Shown here piece by piece: positions 49,982-57,738 of a DNA stretch of 64,000 bases. The notes under the pieces were generated by a model. The model ran no database searches, was not told where the DNA came from, and saw only the letters and a list, made by a program, of their open reading frames with translations. Positions within the stretch are counted from its first letter, which is position 1, and the number at the start of each line of letters is the position of its first letter. Origin of the DNA: Nonomuraea guangzhouensis (GTDB lineage: Bacteria; Actinomycetota; Actinomycetes; Streptosporangiales; Streptosporangiaceae). Made by a program: the position numbers and the translations under genes. The stretch covers positions 62,001 to 126,000 of the forward strand of contig NZ_JAHKRM010000034.1 in assembly GCF_019396345.1 (NCBI RefSeq), in the 5' to 3' direction.

Positions 49982-50089
49982 ATGAGGAAGAGGCCTCTGG
50001 TGGGGCTGGTGGTGCTGTGCGCGGTTGCCGCCGTGATCGCCGTGCAATGGCCGGAGATCAAGCGCTACCTGAACATGACAAGGATGTAG
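49982..50089 (+). CDS. 35-aa single-helix membrane peptide, DUF6893-like
   Basis: This is a tiny gene: MRKRPLVGLVVLCAVAAVIA is followed by VQWPEIKRYLNMTRM and a TAG stop. The layout is a basic start, one membrane helix and a conserved WPxIxRYL tail. This pattern recalls the DUF6893 small protein family seen next to hypA in actinomycetes. GGAGG lies about 9 nt upstream. It could anchor or tune the hydrogenase complex at the membrane (inference). Confidence 0.72.
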   Translation: MRKRPLVGLVVLCAVAAVIAVQWPEIKRYLNMTRM

Positions 50090-50097
50090 GGCAGTTC

Positions 50098-50475
50098 ATG
50101 CATGAGATAGGAATGTGCGAGGGACTGGTCGACCTGGTCCGTCAGCACGCGGACGGCCGGCGGGTGGCCGGCGTGCGGGTTCGGATCGGTGTCCGCCACG
50201 CCGTCGTCGGTGAGGCGTTCGACCAGGCCTTCGCGTTCGCCGCCCTGGGCAGCGCGGCCGAGGGCGCCGCCCTCGACCTGGTCGTCACGCCCGTCACCGT
50301 GGACTGCGGCACCTGCGGCCACACCTCGGAGTCCACCGACGTGCTCGCCGTCTGCCCGCGGTGCGGCGACGACGACGTGGACGTGCACGGCGGCGACGAA
50401 CTGGTCCTGGAATCGGTCCAGTTCGAGGGAGAAACCTTCGAGGGGGAAGCCGATGTGCCTCGGGATCCCCGGTGA
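50098..50475 (+). CDS. hypA: Hydrogenase nickel-insertion protein HypA
   Basis: A 125-aa nickel chaperone. The N-terminal MHEIGMCE provides the His2 Ni ligand, and the zinc site is the CGTCGH...CPRCGDD pair. It delivers nickel to the hydrogenase large subunit, normally with HypB. ATG 50098 is fixed by the MHE start. It overlaps hypC by 23 bp. Confidence 0.95.
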   Translation: MHEIGMCEGLVDLVRQHADGRRVAGVRVRIGVRHAVVGEAFDQAFAFAALGSAAEGAALDLVVTPVTVDCGTCGHTSESTDVLAVCPRCGDDDVDVHGGDELVLESVQFEGETFEGEADVPRDPR

Positions 50476-50725
50476 GCTCGTGGGGATCGTCGAGGAGCAC
50501 ACCGATCTCGCCATGGTGGACGTCAGCGGGGTCCGCCGCCGCATCAACATGGGGCTGCTCGCCGACGACGACCTCAAGCCCGGCGACTGGGTGCTGGTCC
50601 ACGTGGGATTCGCCCTGTCGAAGATCTCGGAGTCCGAGGCCAAGGCCGTGATGGACATGCTGCACGGGATCGGGCAGGCGTACACCGACGAGATCGACGC
50701 GCTCAAGGAATCGGACATCTCATGA
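50453..50725 (+). CDS. hypC: Hydrogenase assembly chaperone HypC
   Basis: A 90-aa chaperone carrying the Fe(CN)2CO unit with HypD. MCLGIPGEL at the N-terminus gives the essential Cys2. The OB-like fold ends VGFALSKISESEA. It overlaps hypD by ATGA. A second HypC-like domain is fused to a SIS protein at 55886. Confidence 0.96.
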   Translation: MCLGIPGELVGIVEEHTDLAMVDVSGVRRRINMGLLADDDLKPGDWVLVHVGFALSKISESEAKAVMDMLHGIGQAYTDEIDALKESDIS

Positions 50726-51849
50726 GATTCGTCGATGAGTTCCGCGACGCCGACACAGCCAGGGCGCTGGCGGCGGGGATATCGGCCCGGTGCGAGCCGG
50801 GACGCCGGTACAAGTTCATGGAGGTGTGCGGCGGACACACGCACACCATCTACAAACACGGCATCGAGGACTACCTGCCGGAGGCCGTGACGCTCGTGCA
50901 CGGGCCGGGCTGTCCCGTCTGCGTCATCCCCATGGGACGGGTGGACGACGCCATCCACATCGCGCGTCAGCCCGATGTGATCATGACGTCGTTCGGCGAC
51001 ATGATGCGGGTGCCCGGGGGCGAGTCCACGTTCCTCGACGCCAAGGCCGAGGGTGCGGACATCCGGATGGTCTACTCGCCGCTCGACGCCCTCAAGATCG
51101 CCCGGACGAATCCGGACCGGCGGGTCGTGTTCATGGCGATCGGCTTCGAGACCACGGCGCCGTCGACGGCGGTGACCGTGCTGCGGGCGGCCGAGGAAGG
51201 CATCGAGAACTTCTCCGTCTTCTGCAACCACGTCCTGATCATCCCGGCCATCAAGGCGATACTCGACTCGCCCGACCTGCGGCTGGACGGCTTCATCGGG
51301 CCCGGCCACGTCTCGACGATCATCGGCTGCCGGCCGTACGAGTTCATCGCGCGCGACTACGGACAGCCGTTCGTGGTCGCCGGGTTCGAGCCGCTCGACA
51401 TCCTCCACTCGGTCCACATGCTCCTCGGCCAGCTCGCCGAGGGCCGCGGCGAGGTGGAGAACCAGTACGCGCGGGTGGTGCCGTGGGACGGCAACCGGAT
51501 CGCCATGGAGGCGATCGGGACGGTGATGCGGGTACGACCGCACTTCGAATGGCGCGGGCTCGGTTTCATCTCCCACTCGGCGCTGGGCATGGCCGAGGAG
51601 TACGCCGCCTTCGACGCGGAGCGGATCTTCGACATCCCCGGTACGCGCATCGCCGACCCCAAGGCGTGCCAGTGCGGCGAAGTGCTCAAGGGTGTGCTCA
51701 AACCGTGGGAGTGCAAGGTGTTCGGCACCGCGTGCACCCCTGAGACGCCGATCGGGACCTGCATGGTCTCGTCGGAGGGGGCGTGCGCGGCGTACTACAA
51801 CTTCGGCCGGTTCAGCCGGGAACGAGTGCGGGAGGCGACCCGGGCATGA
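50722..51849 (+). CDS. hypD: Hydrogenase formation protein HypD
   Basis: A 375-aa Fe-S scaffold on which the Fe(CN)2CO cofactor is built. Motifs: VCGGHTH near the start, GPGCPVCV, GFETTAPS, GPGHVSTIIG, GFEPLDIL, and the C-terminal CQCGEVL...ECKVFG...CMVSSEGACAAYY cluster region. All the expected cysteines are present. Coupled by ATGA to hypC and hypE. Confidence 0.97.
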   Translation: MRFVDEFRDADTARALAAGISARCEPGRRYKFMEVCGGHTHTIYKHGIEDYLPEAVTLVHGPGCPVCVIPMGRVDDAIHIARQPDVIMTSFGDMMRVPGGESTFLDAKAEGADIRMVYSPLDALKIARTNPDRRVVFMAIGFETTAPSTAVTVLRAAEEGIENFSVFCNHVLIIPAIKAILDSPDLRLDGFIGPGHVSTIIGCRPYEFIARDYGQPFVVAGFEPLDILHSVHMLLGQLAEGRGEVENQYARVVPWDGNRIAMEAIGTVMRVRPHFEWRGLGFISHSALGMAEEYAAFDAERIFDIPGTRIADPKACQCGEVLKGVLKPWECKVFGTACTPETPIGTCMVSSEGACAAYYNFGRFSRERVREATRA

Positions 51850-52919
51850 CCACGGAGAAGCAGGTTCTCGACCGGATCGAGCGCATCAGGCGCCGCCGCC
51901 CGGTGGTGCGGGAGGAACGGATCACGCTGGCGCACGGCTCCGGCGGCAAGGCGACCCGGAACCTGATCGACGCGATCTTCCTGGAGGCGTTCCGCAATCC
52001 GCTGCTCGCCCCGCTGGAGGACGGGGCCACGCTGGCGCTCGGCAGTTCGCGGGCGGTGTTCACCACGGACGCGTTCGTGGTCTCGCCGCTGTTCTTCCCC
52101 GGTGGCGACATCGGTGACCTGGCGGTCAACGGCACCGTCAACGACCTCGCGGTATGCGGCGCCCGTCCGCTGTACCTGTCCGCCGGGTTCATCCTCGAAG
52201 AGGGGTTCCCGATCGGCGACCTGCGGCGGATCGTCGCCTCGATGGCCGCCGCGGCCGAGATGGCGGGCGTCTCGATCGTCACCGGCGACACCAAGGTGGT
52301 CCAGCGGGGCAAGGCCGACGGTTGTTATGTCACCACCGCGGGGGTCGGCGTCGTCGACCGTCCGGCGACGTTGTCCATCTCCGCGGCCCAGCCCGGCGAC
52401 GCGGTCATCGTGTCCGGTCCGATCGGTGAGCACGGCGTGGCCATCATGCTGGCCCGCGGCGAGCTCGGCATCGAGGCGGACACGCTCTCGGACACCGCCC
52501 CGCTGAACGGCCTGGTGGCCGACCTCCTGGACACCCTTCCCACCCAGGTGCGGACGTTGCGGGACGCCACCCGCGGCGGCGTGGCCACGGTGCTGAACGA
52601 GGTGGCGACCGCCTCGGGCGTGACCGTGGTGATGGACGAGGAGTCCGTACCGGTCCGGCCGGAGGTCACCGGGGTCTGCGAGCTACTCGGGATCGACCCG
52701 CTGTACGTCGCCTGCGAGGGCCGGCTGGTCGCCGTCGTCGACGGCGAGCACGCCGAGCGGGCGGTCGACATCATGCGGAGCCATCCGGCCGGCGCCGAAG
52801 CCGCGATCATCGGCTGGGTGGGGGAGGACCCGCCCGGCCTGGTGCTGCTGAGAACCGCCTTCGGCGGCACCCGCATCGTGGACATGCTGGTCGGCGACCC
52901 GCTGCCACGCATCTGCTGA
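51846..52919 (+). CDS. hypE: Carbamoyl-dehydratase HypE
   Basis: A 357-aa AIR-synthase-like ATPase that turns a C-terminal thiocarboxamide into cyanide for the hydrogenase iron. The PurM fold is clear (AHGSGGKATRNLI, FTTDAFVVSP, NDLAVCGA, TGDTKVV). The C-terminal Cys that accepts the carbamoyl group is present in PRIC. It converges with hypF with a 3-bp gap. It is the last plus-strand gene of the operon. Confidence 0.97.
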   Translation: MTTEKQVLDRIERIRRRRPVVREERITLAHGSGGKATRNLIDAIFLEAFRNPLLAPLEDGATLALGSSRAVFTTDAFVVSPLFFPGGDIGDLAVNGTVNDLAVCGARPLYLSAGFILEEGFPIGDLRRIVASMAAAAEMAGVSIVTGDTKVVQRGKADGCYVTTAGVGVVDRPATLSISAAQPGDAVIVSGPIGEHGVAIMLARGELGIEADTLSDTAPLNGLVADLLDTLPTQVRTLRDATRGGVATVLNEVATASGVTVVMDEESVPVRPEVTGVCELLGIDPLYVACEGRLVAVVDGEHAERAVDIMRSHPAGAEAAIIGWVGEDPPGLVLLRTAFGGTRIVDMLVGDPLPRIC

Positions 52920-52922
52920 AGC

Positions 52923-55190
52923 TTACGCTGATGCTCGGTCCCGAGCCCCCGCCACCGCGGCCTGCCCGAGACTGATACCGCCGTCGTTGCAGGGGACCCG
53001 CCGGTGCAGCAGGACGCGCAGGCCGTGCCGGCGCAGCCCGTCGACCACGGCGCCGAGCAGGAGGGTGTTGCAGAACACCCCGCCGGACAGCGCGGCCACC
53101 TCCAGACCGGTGGCGGCCGCGACCCGGGCCGCCGCCGTCACCACCGCCGCGGCCAGCCCGTGGTGGAACCTCGCCGCGATCGCCTCCGGCGCCTCGCCCC
53201 GGCGCAGGTCGCCGACGACCGCGCGGATCAGCTCGGTGGTGCGGACGACCGTTCCGGCGACGGTGACCGGATATCCGCCGCGGACACCCGGGTCCGCCCG
53301 CTGCTCCAGCTCCACCGCCGCCTGTCCGTCGTAGGTGACGGTGTCCCTGACCCCGAGGAGCGCGGCCACCGCGTCGAACAGCCGCCCCGCGCTCGACGTC
53401 ACCGGCCCTGCCGGTCCGTTCACCAGGAGGGCCGCCACCGCCGGCCACCGGTCCTGGTTGCGGCGGACCACCCCGAGATCGTCGAAGGAGCCGGGCCCGA
53501 AGGCGCGGTGCAGGAAGGCTGCGGCCATCCGCCAGGGCTGCCGGATCGCCGTGACGCCGCCGGGCATCGGCACCGGCTCCAGATACCCGGCCCGCTCGAA
53601 GCCCGCCAGGTCGGCCACGAGCAGCTCGCCGCCCCAGATGGTGCCGTCCGTGCCGTAGCCCGTGCCGTCGAGGGCGATGCCGACGACCGGGCCGCTCTCG
53701 CCGTTGTCGGCCAGGCAGGACGCGATGTGGGCGTGGTGGTGCTGCACGCCGAGCGGCTGAAGGCCATCGAGGGTGAGGGCGTACTTGGTGGACAGGTATT
53801 CCGGGTGGAGGTCGTGGACCACCACCTCCGGCTCGATGCCGAACAGCCGCCGGAAGTGGACGACCCCGCCGGCGAACGCCTGCATCGTCGCGTAGTTCTC
53901 CAGGTCGCCCAGATGCTGGGAGACGACCGCGTGGCTGCCCTTGGCCAGGCAGAACGTGCTCTTGAGCTGCGCTCCGCAGGCGAGCACCGGCCGGGGGAAC
54001 GCCCAGGGCAGCGCGATCGGCGCGGGCGCGTGCCCACGGGCTCGCCGTACCGGCACCTCCGTGTCGCGGAAGATCCGGACCACCGAGTCGTCGAGCCCCG
54101 TGTGGATCGGCCGATCGTGGGTGAGGAAGGCGTCGGCGGCCAGCCGCCGCGCGTCCTCGTCGCGGTGCGCGATCGGCTCGCCGGACAGGTTTCCGCTGGT
54201 CAGTACATAAGGGCGGCCCAGCTCCCTGGCCAGTAGATGGTGCAGCGGCGTGTACGGCAACAGCACGCCGAGGTCACGGTTGCCGGGCGCCACCGAGGCG
54301 GCGATGGGACAGCCGGGGCGCCGCGGCAGCAGCACGATCGGGCGGCGCGGGCCGGTGAGGGCGGCCACCACCCCGCTCGCCGCACCGTCCAGCTCACACA
54401 GCTCTCGTACGGCGGCCAGGTCCGGCGCCATCACGGCGAACGCCTTGTCCCCGCGGTGCTTGCGGGCCCGCAGGGCCGCGACCGCCTTCTCGTCGGCGGC
54501 GTCCACCGCGAGGTGGTGACCCCCGAGCCCTTTCACCGCGAGGACGGATCCGCTGCCGAGCAGCGCCGCCGCCTCGGCCACCGGATCGCCCGCGAGCACC
54601 GTGCCGTCGGACGTGTGCAGCGTGAGCTTGGGACCGCAGCCGGGGCAGCACACCGGCTGGGCGTGGAAGCGGCGATCACCGGGATCCCGGTATTCGGCCT
54701 CGCAGGCCGTACACATGGCGAAGGCCCGCATGGTGGTGGCGGCGCGGTCGTACGGCACCGACGTGATGATCGTGAACCTGGGGCCGCAGTTGGTGCAGTT
54801 GACGAAGGGGTACCGATAGCGGCGGTCGGCCGGATCGAACAGCTCGGCCAGGCAGTCGTCGCAGGTCGCCGCGTCCGGTGACACCTGCGCGCGGCGGGAG
54901 CCGCAGGTCACGCTCTGGACGATGCGGAAGTCGCCGGCGCCGGTGGGCGACACCGGTTCCACGCTCACCCGGTCCACGACCGCCAGCTCGGGCGGGTTGC
55001 GGCGGACCGCCTCGATCAGCGCGGTCACCGCCTCCGGAGGGCCTTCGACCTCGATGAACACCCCGGATCCGTCGTTGGCGACCGTGCCCGACAGGCCGTG
55101 CCGGATGGCCACGCCGTGGACGAACGGCCGGAACCCCACGCCCTGGACGATGCCCTCGACCCGGATCCGGGAGCGTACGATCCGGTCCAA
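52923..55190 (-). CDS. hypF: Carbamoyltransferase HypF
   Basis: A 755-aa enzyme that makes carbamoyl-AMP and passes it to HypE. Domains in order: acylphosphatase (VEGIVQGVGFRPFVHGV), two zinc fingers (CDDCLAEL...CTNCGPRF and CTACEAEY...CPGCGPKL), YrdC-like, and Kae1-like (HDLHPEYLSTKYA, HHHAHIASCLADN). TTG 55190 fits the family start and lies 3 nt after the SIS gene's stop. It is last of a three-gene minus-strand unit with two SIS proteins. Confidence 0.96.
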   Translation of the reverse strand: MDRIVRSRIRVEGIVQGVGFRPFVHGVAIRHGLSGTVANDGSGVFIEVEGPPEAVTALIEAVRRNPPELAVVDRVSVEPVSPTGAGDFRIVQSVTCGSRRAQVSPDAATCDDCLAELFDPADRRYRYPFVNCTNCGPRFTIITSVPYDRAATTMRAFAMCTACEAEYRDPGDRRFHAQPVCCPGCGPKLTLHTSDGTVLAGDPVAEAAALLGSGSVLAVKGLGGHHLAVDAADEKAVAALRARKHRGDKAFAVMAPDLAAVRELCELDGAASGVVAALTGPRRPIVLLPRRPGCPIAASVAPGNRDLGVLLPYTPLHHLLARELGRPYVLTSGNLSGEPIAHRDEDARRLAADAFLTHDRPIHTGLDDSVVRIFRDTEVPVRRARGHAPAPIALPWAFPRPVLACGAQLKSTFCLAKGSHAVVSQHLGDLENYATMQAFAGGVVHFRRLFGIEPEVVVHDLHPEYLSTKYALTLDGLQPLGVQHHHAHIASCLADNGESGPVVGIALDGTGYGTDGTIWGGELLVADLAGFERAGYLEPVPMPGGVTAIRQPWRMAAAFLHRAFGPGSFDDLGVVRRNQDRWPAVAALLVNGPAGPVTSSAGRLFDAVAALLGVRDTVTYDGQAAVELEQRADPGVRGGYPVTVAGTVVRTTELIRAVVGDLRRGEAPEAIAARFHHGLAAAVVTAAARVAAATGLEVAALSGGVFCNTLLLGAVVDGLRRHGLRVLLHRRVPCNDGGISLGQAAVAGARDRASA

Positions 55191-55193
55191 CGC

Positions 55194-55889
55194 TCAGGCC
55201 GTCTCGTCCAGCGCCCGCCGGACCGACTCCCACAGCACATGGCACACGGTGGCCTGCGCCTCCTGAATCCGATGGACGGACGGGGACGGGATGACCAGCA
55301 GGTGGTCGACGGCACCGCACTCGGCCATTTGACCGCCGCCCGAACCGGCGAGCCCGACCGTCACCATGCCGAGGCGCTTGGCCTCCTGGAGTCCGCGCAC
55401 CACGTTCAGCGAGCCGCCGCTCGTCGAGATGCCCATCGCGATGTCCGCGGCGGTGCCCAGGGCGGCGAGCTGCCGGGCGAAGACCGCCTCGAAGCCGATG
55501 TCGTTGGTGAGCGCGGTCAGCAGCGCGACGTCGGCGGTCAGCGACATGGCCGGCAGCCCGTGCCGCCTGGCTCCCGGCCTGCGCGTCAGCCCGTGTCCTG
55601 GTCCGTGTTCCGGTCCGCGTTCCGGCGCGAAGAACAGATGGGCCACCGCCTGGGCGTCGGTGCTGCTGCCGCCGTTGCCGAAGGTGAACAGGCGGCCCCC
55701 GGCGGCGAACGCCTCGGCGAGGGCCGCACCGCACGCGACGATCCGCGGCCCGAGCAGGGTGAGCACCTCACGCCGCAGCGCGACGATCTCCCGGGCCTTC
55801 TCCACCGTGGACCGGGCCACCGTGGACAGCAGCGGCTCGGCGTCGCCGCTCTCGGCTGGGGACAGGAAGGGATAGAGCGCGTCGGTCAC
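55194..55889 (-). CDS. SIS-domain protein (GmhA-like) in hydrogenase locus
   Basis: A 231-aa sugar-isomerase-fold protein. The phosphosugar-binding loop FGNGGSSTDAQAVAHLF and the second loop GISTSGGSLNVVRGLQEA resemble sedoheptulose-7-phosphate isomerases. The insert PERGPEHGPGHGLTRRPGAR (about 95-115) is repeat-like. GTG 55889 overlaps the stop of the SIS-HypC gene (GTGA). Tight linkage to hypF suggests a role in hydrogenase maturation, not lipopolysaccharide synthesis. Confidence 0.85.
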   Translation of the reverse strand: MTDALYPFLSPAESGDAEPLLSTVARSTVEKAREIVALRREVLTLLGPRIVACGAALAEAFAAGGRLFTFGNGGSSTDAQAVAHLFFAPERGPEHGPGHGLTRRPGARRHGLPAMSLTADVALLTALTNDIGFEAVFARQLAALGTAADIAMGISTSGGSLNVVRGLQEAKRLGMVTVGLAGSGGGQMAECGAVDHLLVIPSPSVHRIQEAQATVCHVLWESVRRALDETA

Positions 55890-56653
55890 GGCCTTCTCTC
55901 CACTACCGCGATGGCTTCTTTCGCGTGCACCAGGACCACGTCGCCCGCTCGCGCGTCGACCAGGCGCACGCTGATCTCCTCTTCGCCGCCGGGCGTGTCG
56001 GCCAGCGCGAGGTGTCCGGGCCGCAGGGCGGTGATCCGGACGGGTACGGCCGCGTCCGAGCAGGTCACGCATACCTCGTCGTCGTGGCACTCCTCCGCCA
56101 GCCGGGGGTCGTTCAGGAACACGTGCACCAACTCCCAGAGGACGTGATATGTCGTCATATGGATCTCCCGGGCGACCCGCGGATCGCCGCTGCGCGCCAC
56201 GAGAAGGTGATCGACCACCGGCAGCTCGACGCCGGGCTTCGTCAGCGCGAGCGTCATCATGCCCAGGTCGCGCGCCGCCGCGAGCCCCGCCGCCACCTCG
56301 CCGCAGGCCTCGTCGATCGTGATGCCCACCGCGATGTCCCCGGCCCGCCCGAGCAGCCGCAACTGGCTCGCGAAGACTCCCGCATGGGCGAGCCCGCTCA
56401 GCGCCGACGCGTCGTTGGCCAGCGAGACAGCCGGCAGCGCCCGCTTCCCCACGATCACCGGATGAACGAACTCCACCGCGAGATGCGCCGCGTCGGCCGC
56501 CGACTGGCCGGTGCCGAAACTCAGCAGCCTGCCTCCCCGCTGGAATCGCCGGGCCACGTCCTGGCACGCGCGGGCGATTCGCTCGGCATCCTCCGCCAGC
56601 GCGAGGCCCGCCGCGTCTCGTTCCTGGAGAGACGTGCCGAGAACGAGTGTCAT
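55886..56653 (-). CDS. SIS-HypC fusion protein
   Basis: A 255-aa protein with two domains. Residues about 30-170 form a SIS fold (SFGTGQSAADAAHLAVEFV, ITIDEACGEVAAGLAAA). Residues 195-252 resemble HypC/HupF (CVTCSDAAVPVRITALRPGH, SVRLVDARAGDVVLVHAKEA). The Cys pair C195/C198 replaces the N-terminal Cys2 of real HypC, so the chaperone site is internal. It is first of the unit with the second SIS protein and hypF, coupled by a GTGA overlap. Confidence 0.87.
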   Translation of the reverse strand: MTLVLGTSLQERDAAGLALAEDAERIARACQDVARRFQRGGRLLSFGTGQSAADAAHLAVEFVHPVIVGKRALPAVSLANDASALSGLAHAGVFASQLRLLGRAGDIAVGITIDEACGEVAAGLAAARDLGMMTLALTKPGVELPVVDHLLVARSGDPRVAREIHMTTYHVLWELVHVFLNDPRLAEECHDDEVCVTCSDAAVPVRITALRPGHLALADTPGGEEEISVRLVDARAGDVVLVHAKEAIAVVERRP

Positions 56654-56737
56654 GGACGGTCCTTTCCGCGCTCTCGAGCGCTCTGCCCGGGCCTAAATGC
56701 TGGCAATCCCATGGGACCGTTAACGAATAGCGAAGTC

Positions 56738-57721
56738 CTAAGCGGAGCCGACTCGGTGGCGGAAGACCCAGTAGGTCCAGCTCTGATAGAGCACCACCAG
56801 CGGCAGGAAGATCGCCGCGACCCCGGTCATGATGCCGAGCGTCTTCGGCGTCGCGGCCGCGTTCTCGACGGTCAGGCTGTAGGCCGGGTTGATCGTCGAG
56901 GGCAGGACATTGGGGTGGAGGACCACGAACAGGCTGATCACGCTCACCCCGATGGCGACCGCCGACAGCAGGAACGCCCACCCCTGACGGCCCCTGGCGA
57001 TGGCGACCAGTGCGGAGGCGAAGGCGACGACGGCGAAGACGGCCAGGATCACCGTGCCGACCGCGCCGCCGTAGAGCTGCGTCCAAGCCAGGAAGACCAC
57101 CGCGAGCACGGCCGCCACCACACCCGTCCTGAGCGCCACCCCGGCCGCGCGCCGGCTGATCTCCCCACGGGTCTTCAACGCCAGGAAGACGGCTCCGTGC
57201 GCGGCGAACAGGGTCAGCGTGGTCAGCCCGCCGAGCAGCGCGTAGGGGTTGAGCAGGTCCCAGAACGTACCGGCGTACTCGTGATCGGCGTCGAGTCGCA
57301 CGCCCCGCACGATGTTCGCGAACGCGATCCCCCACAGCAGCGCGGGCACGAACGAGCCGGCGACGATGCCCGCGTCCCACCGCCGCCGCCAGGCCACGGA
57401 GTCCCGTTTGCCGCGATACTCGAAACCCACGCCGCGGACGATCAGCGCCACCAGGATCAGCAGCAGCGGCAGGTAGAACCCGCTGAACAGCGAGGCGTAC
57501 CACTCGGGGAACGCGGCGAACGTGGCGCCTCCGGCGGTGATCAGCCACACCTCGTTGCCGTCCCAGACGGGGCCGATCGTGTCGATCATCACCCGGCGTT
57601 CCGTCTCGTTCCGGGCCACGACCGGCAGCAGCAGGCCGACGCCGAAGTCAAACCCCTCCAGGACGAAGTACCCGACCCACAGGACGGTGATCGCCACGAA
57701 CCAGACCTCGGTGAGCGCCAC
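56738..57721 (-). CDS. cydB: Cytochrome bd oxidase subunit II
   Basis: A 327-aa integral subunit of the bd-type quinol oxidase, with about eight helices (EVWFVAITVLWVGYFVLEGFD, IGPVWDGNEVWLITAGGATF). The conserved Trp-Asp-Gly-Asn-Glu-Val-Trp segment is diagnostic. It follows cydA by 17 bp in the same direction. No cydDC exporter follows in the window. Confidence 0.96.
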   Translation of the reverse strand: MALTEVWFVAITVLWVGYFVLEGFDFGVGLLLPVVARNETERRVMIDTIGPVWDGNEVWLITAGGATFAAFPEWYASLFSGFYLPLLLILVALIVRGVGFEYRGKRDSVAWRRRWDAGIVAGSFVPALLWGIAFANIVRGVRLDADHEYAGTFWDLLNPYALLGGLTTLTLFAAHGAVFLALKTRGEISRRAAGVALRTGVVAAVLAVVFLAWTQLYGGAVGTVILAVFAVVAFASALVAIARGRQGWAFLLSAVAIGVSVISLFVVLHPNVLPSTINPAYSLTVENAAATPKTLGIMTGVAAIFLPLVVLYQSWTYWVFRHRVGSA

Positions 57722-57738
57722 TTGGCGAGCCTCCTTCG

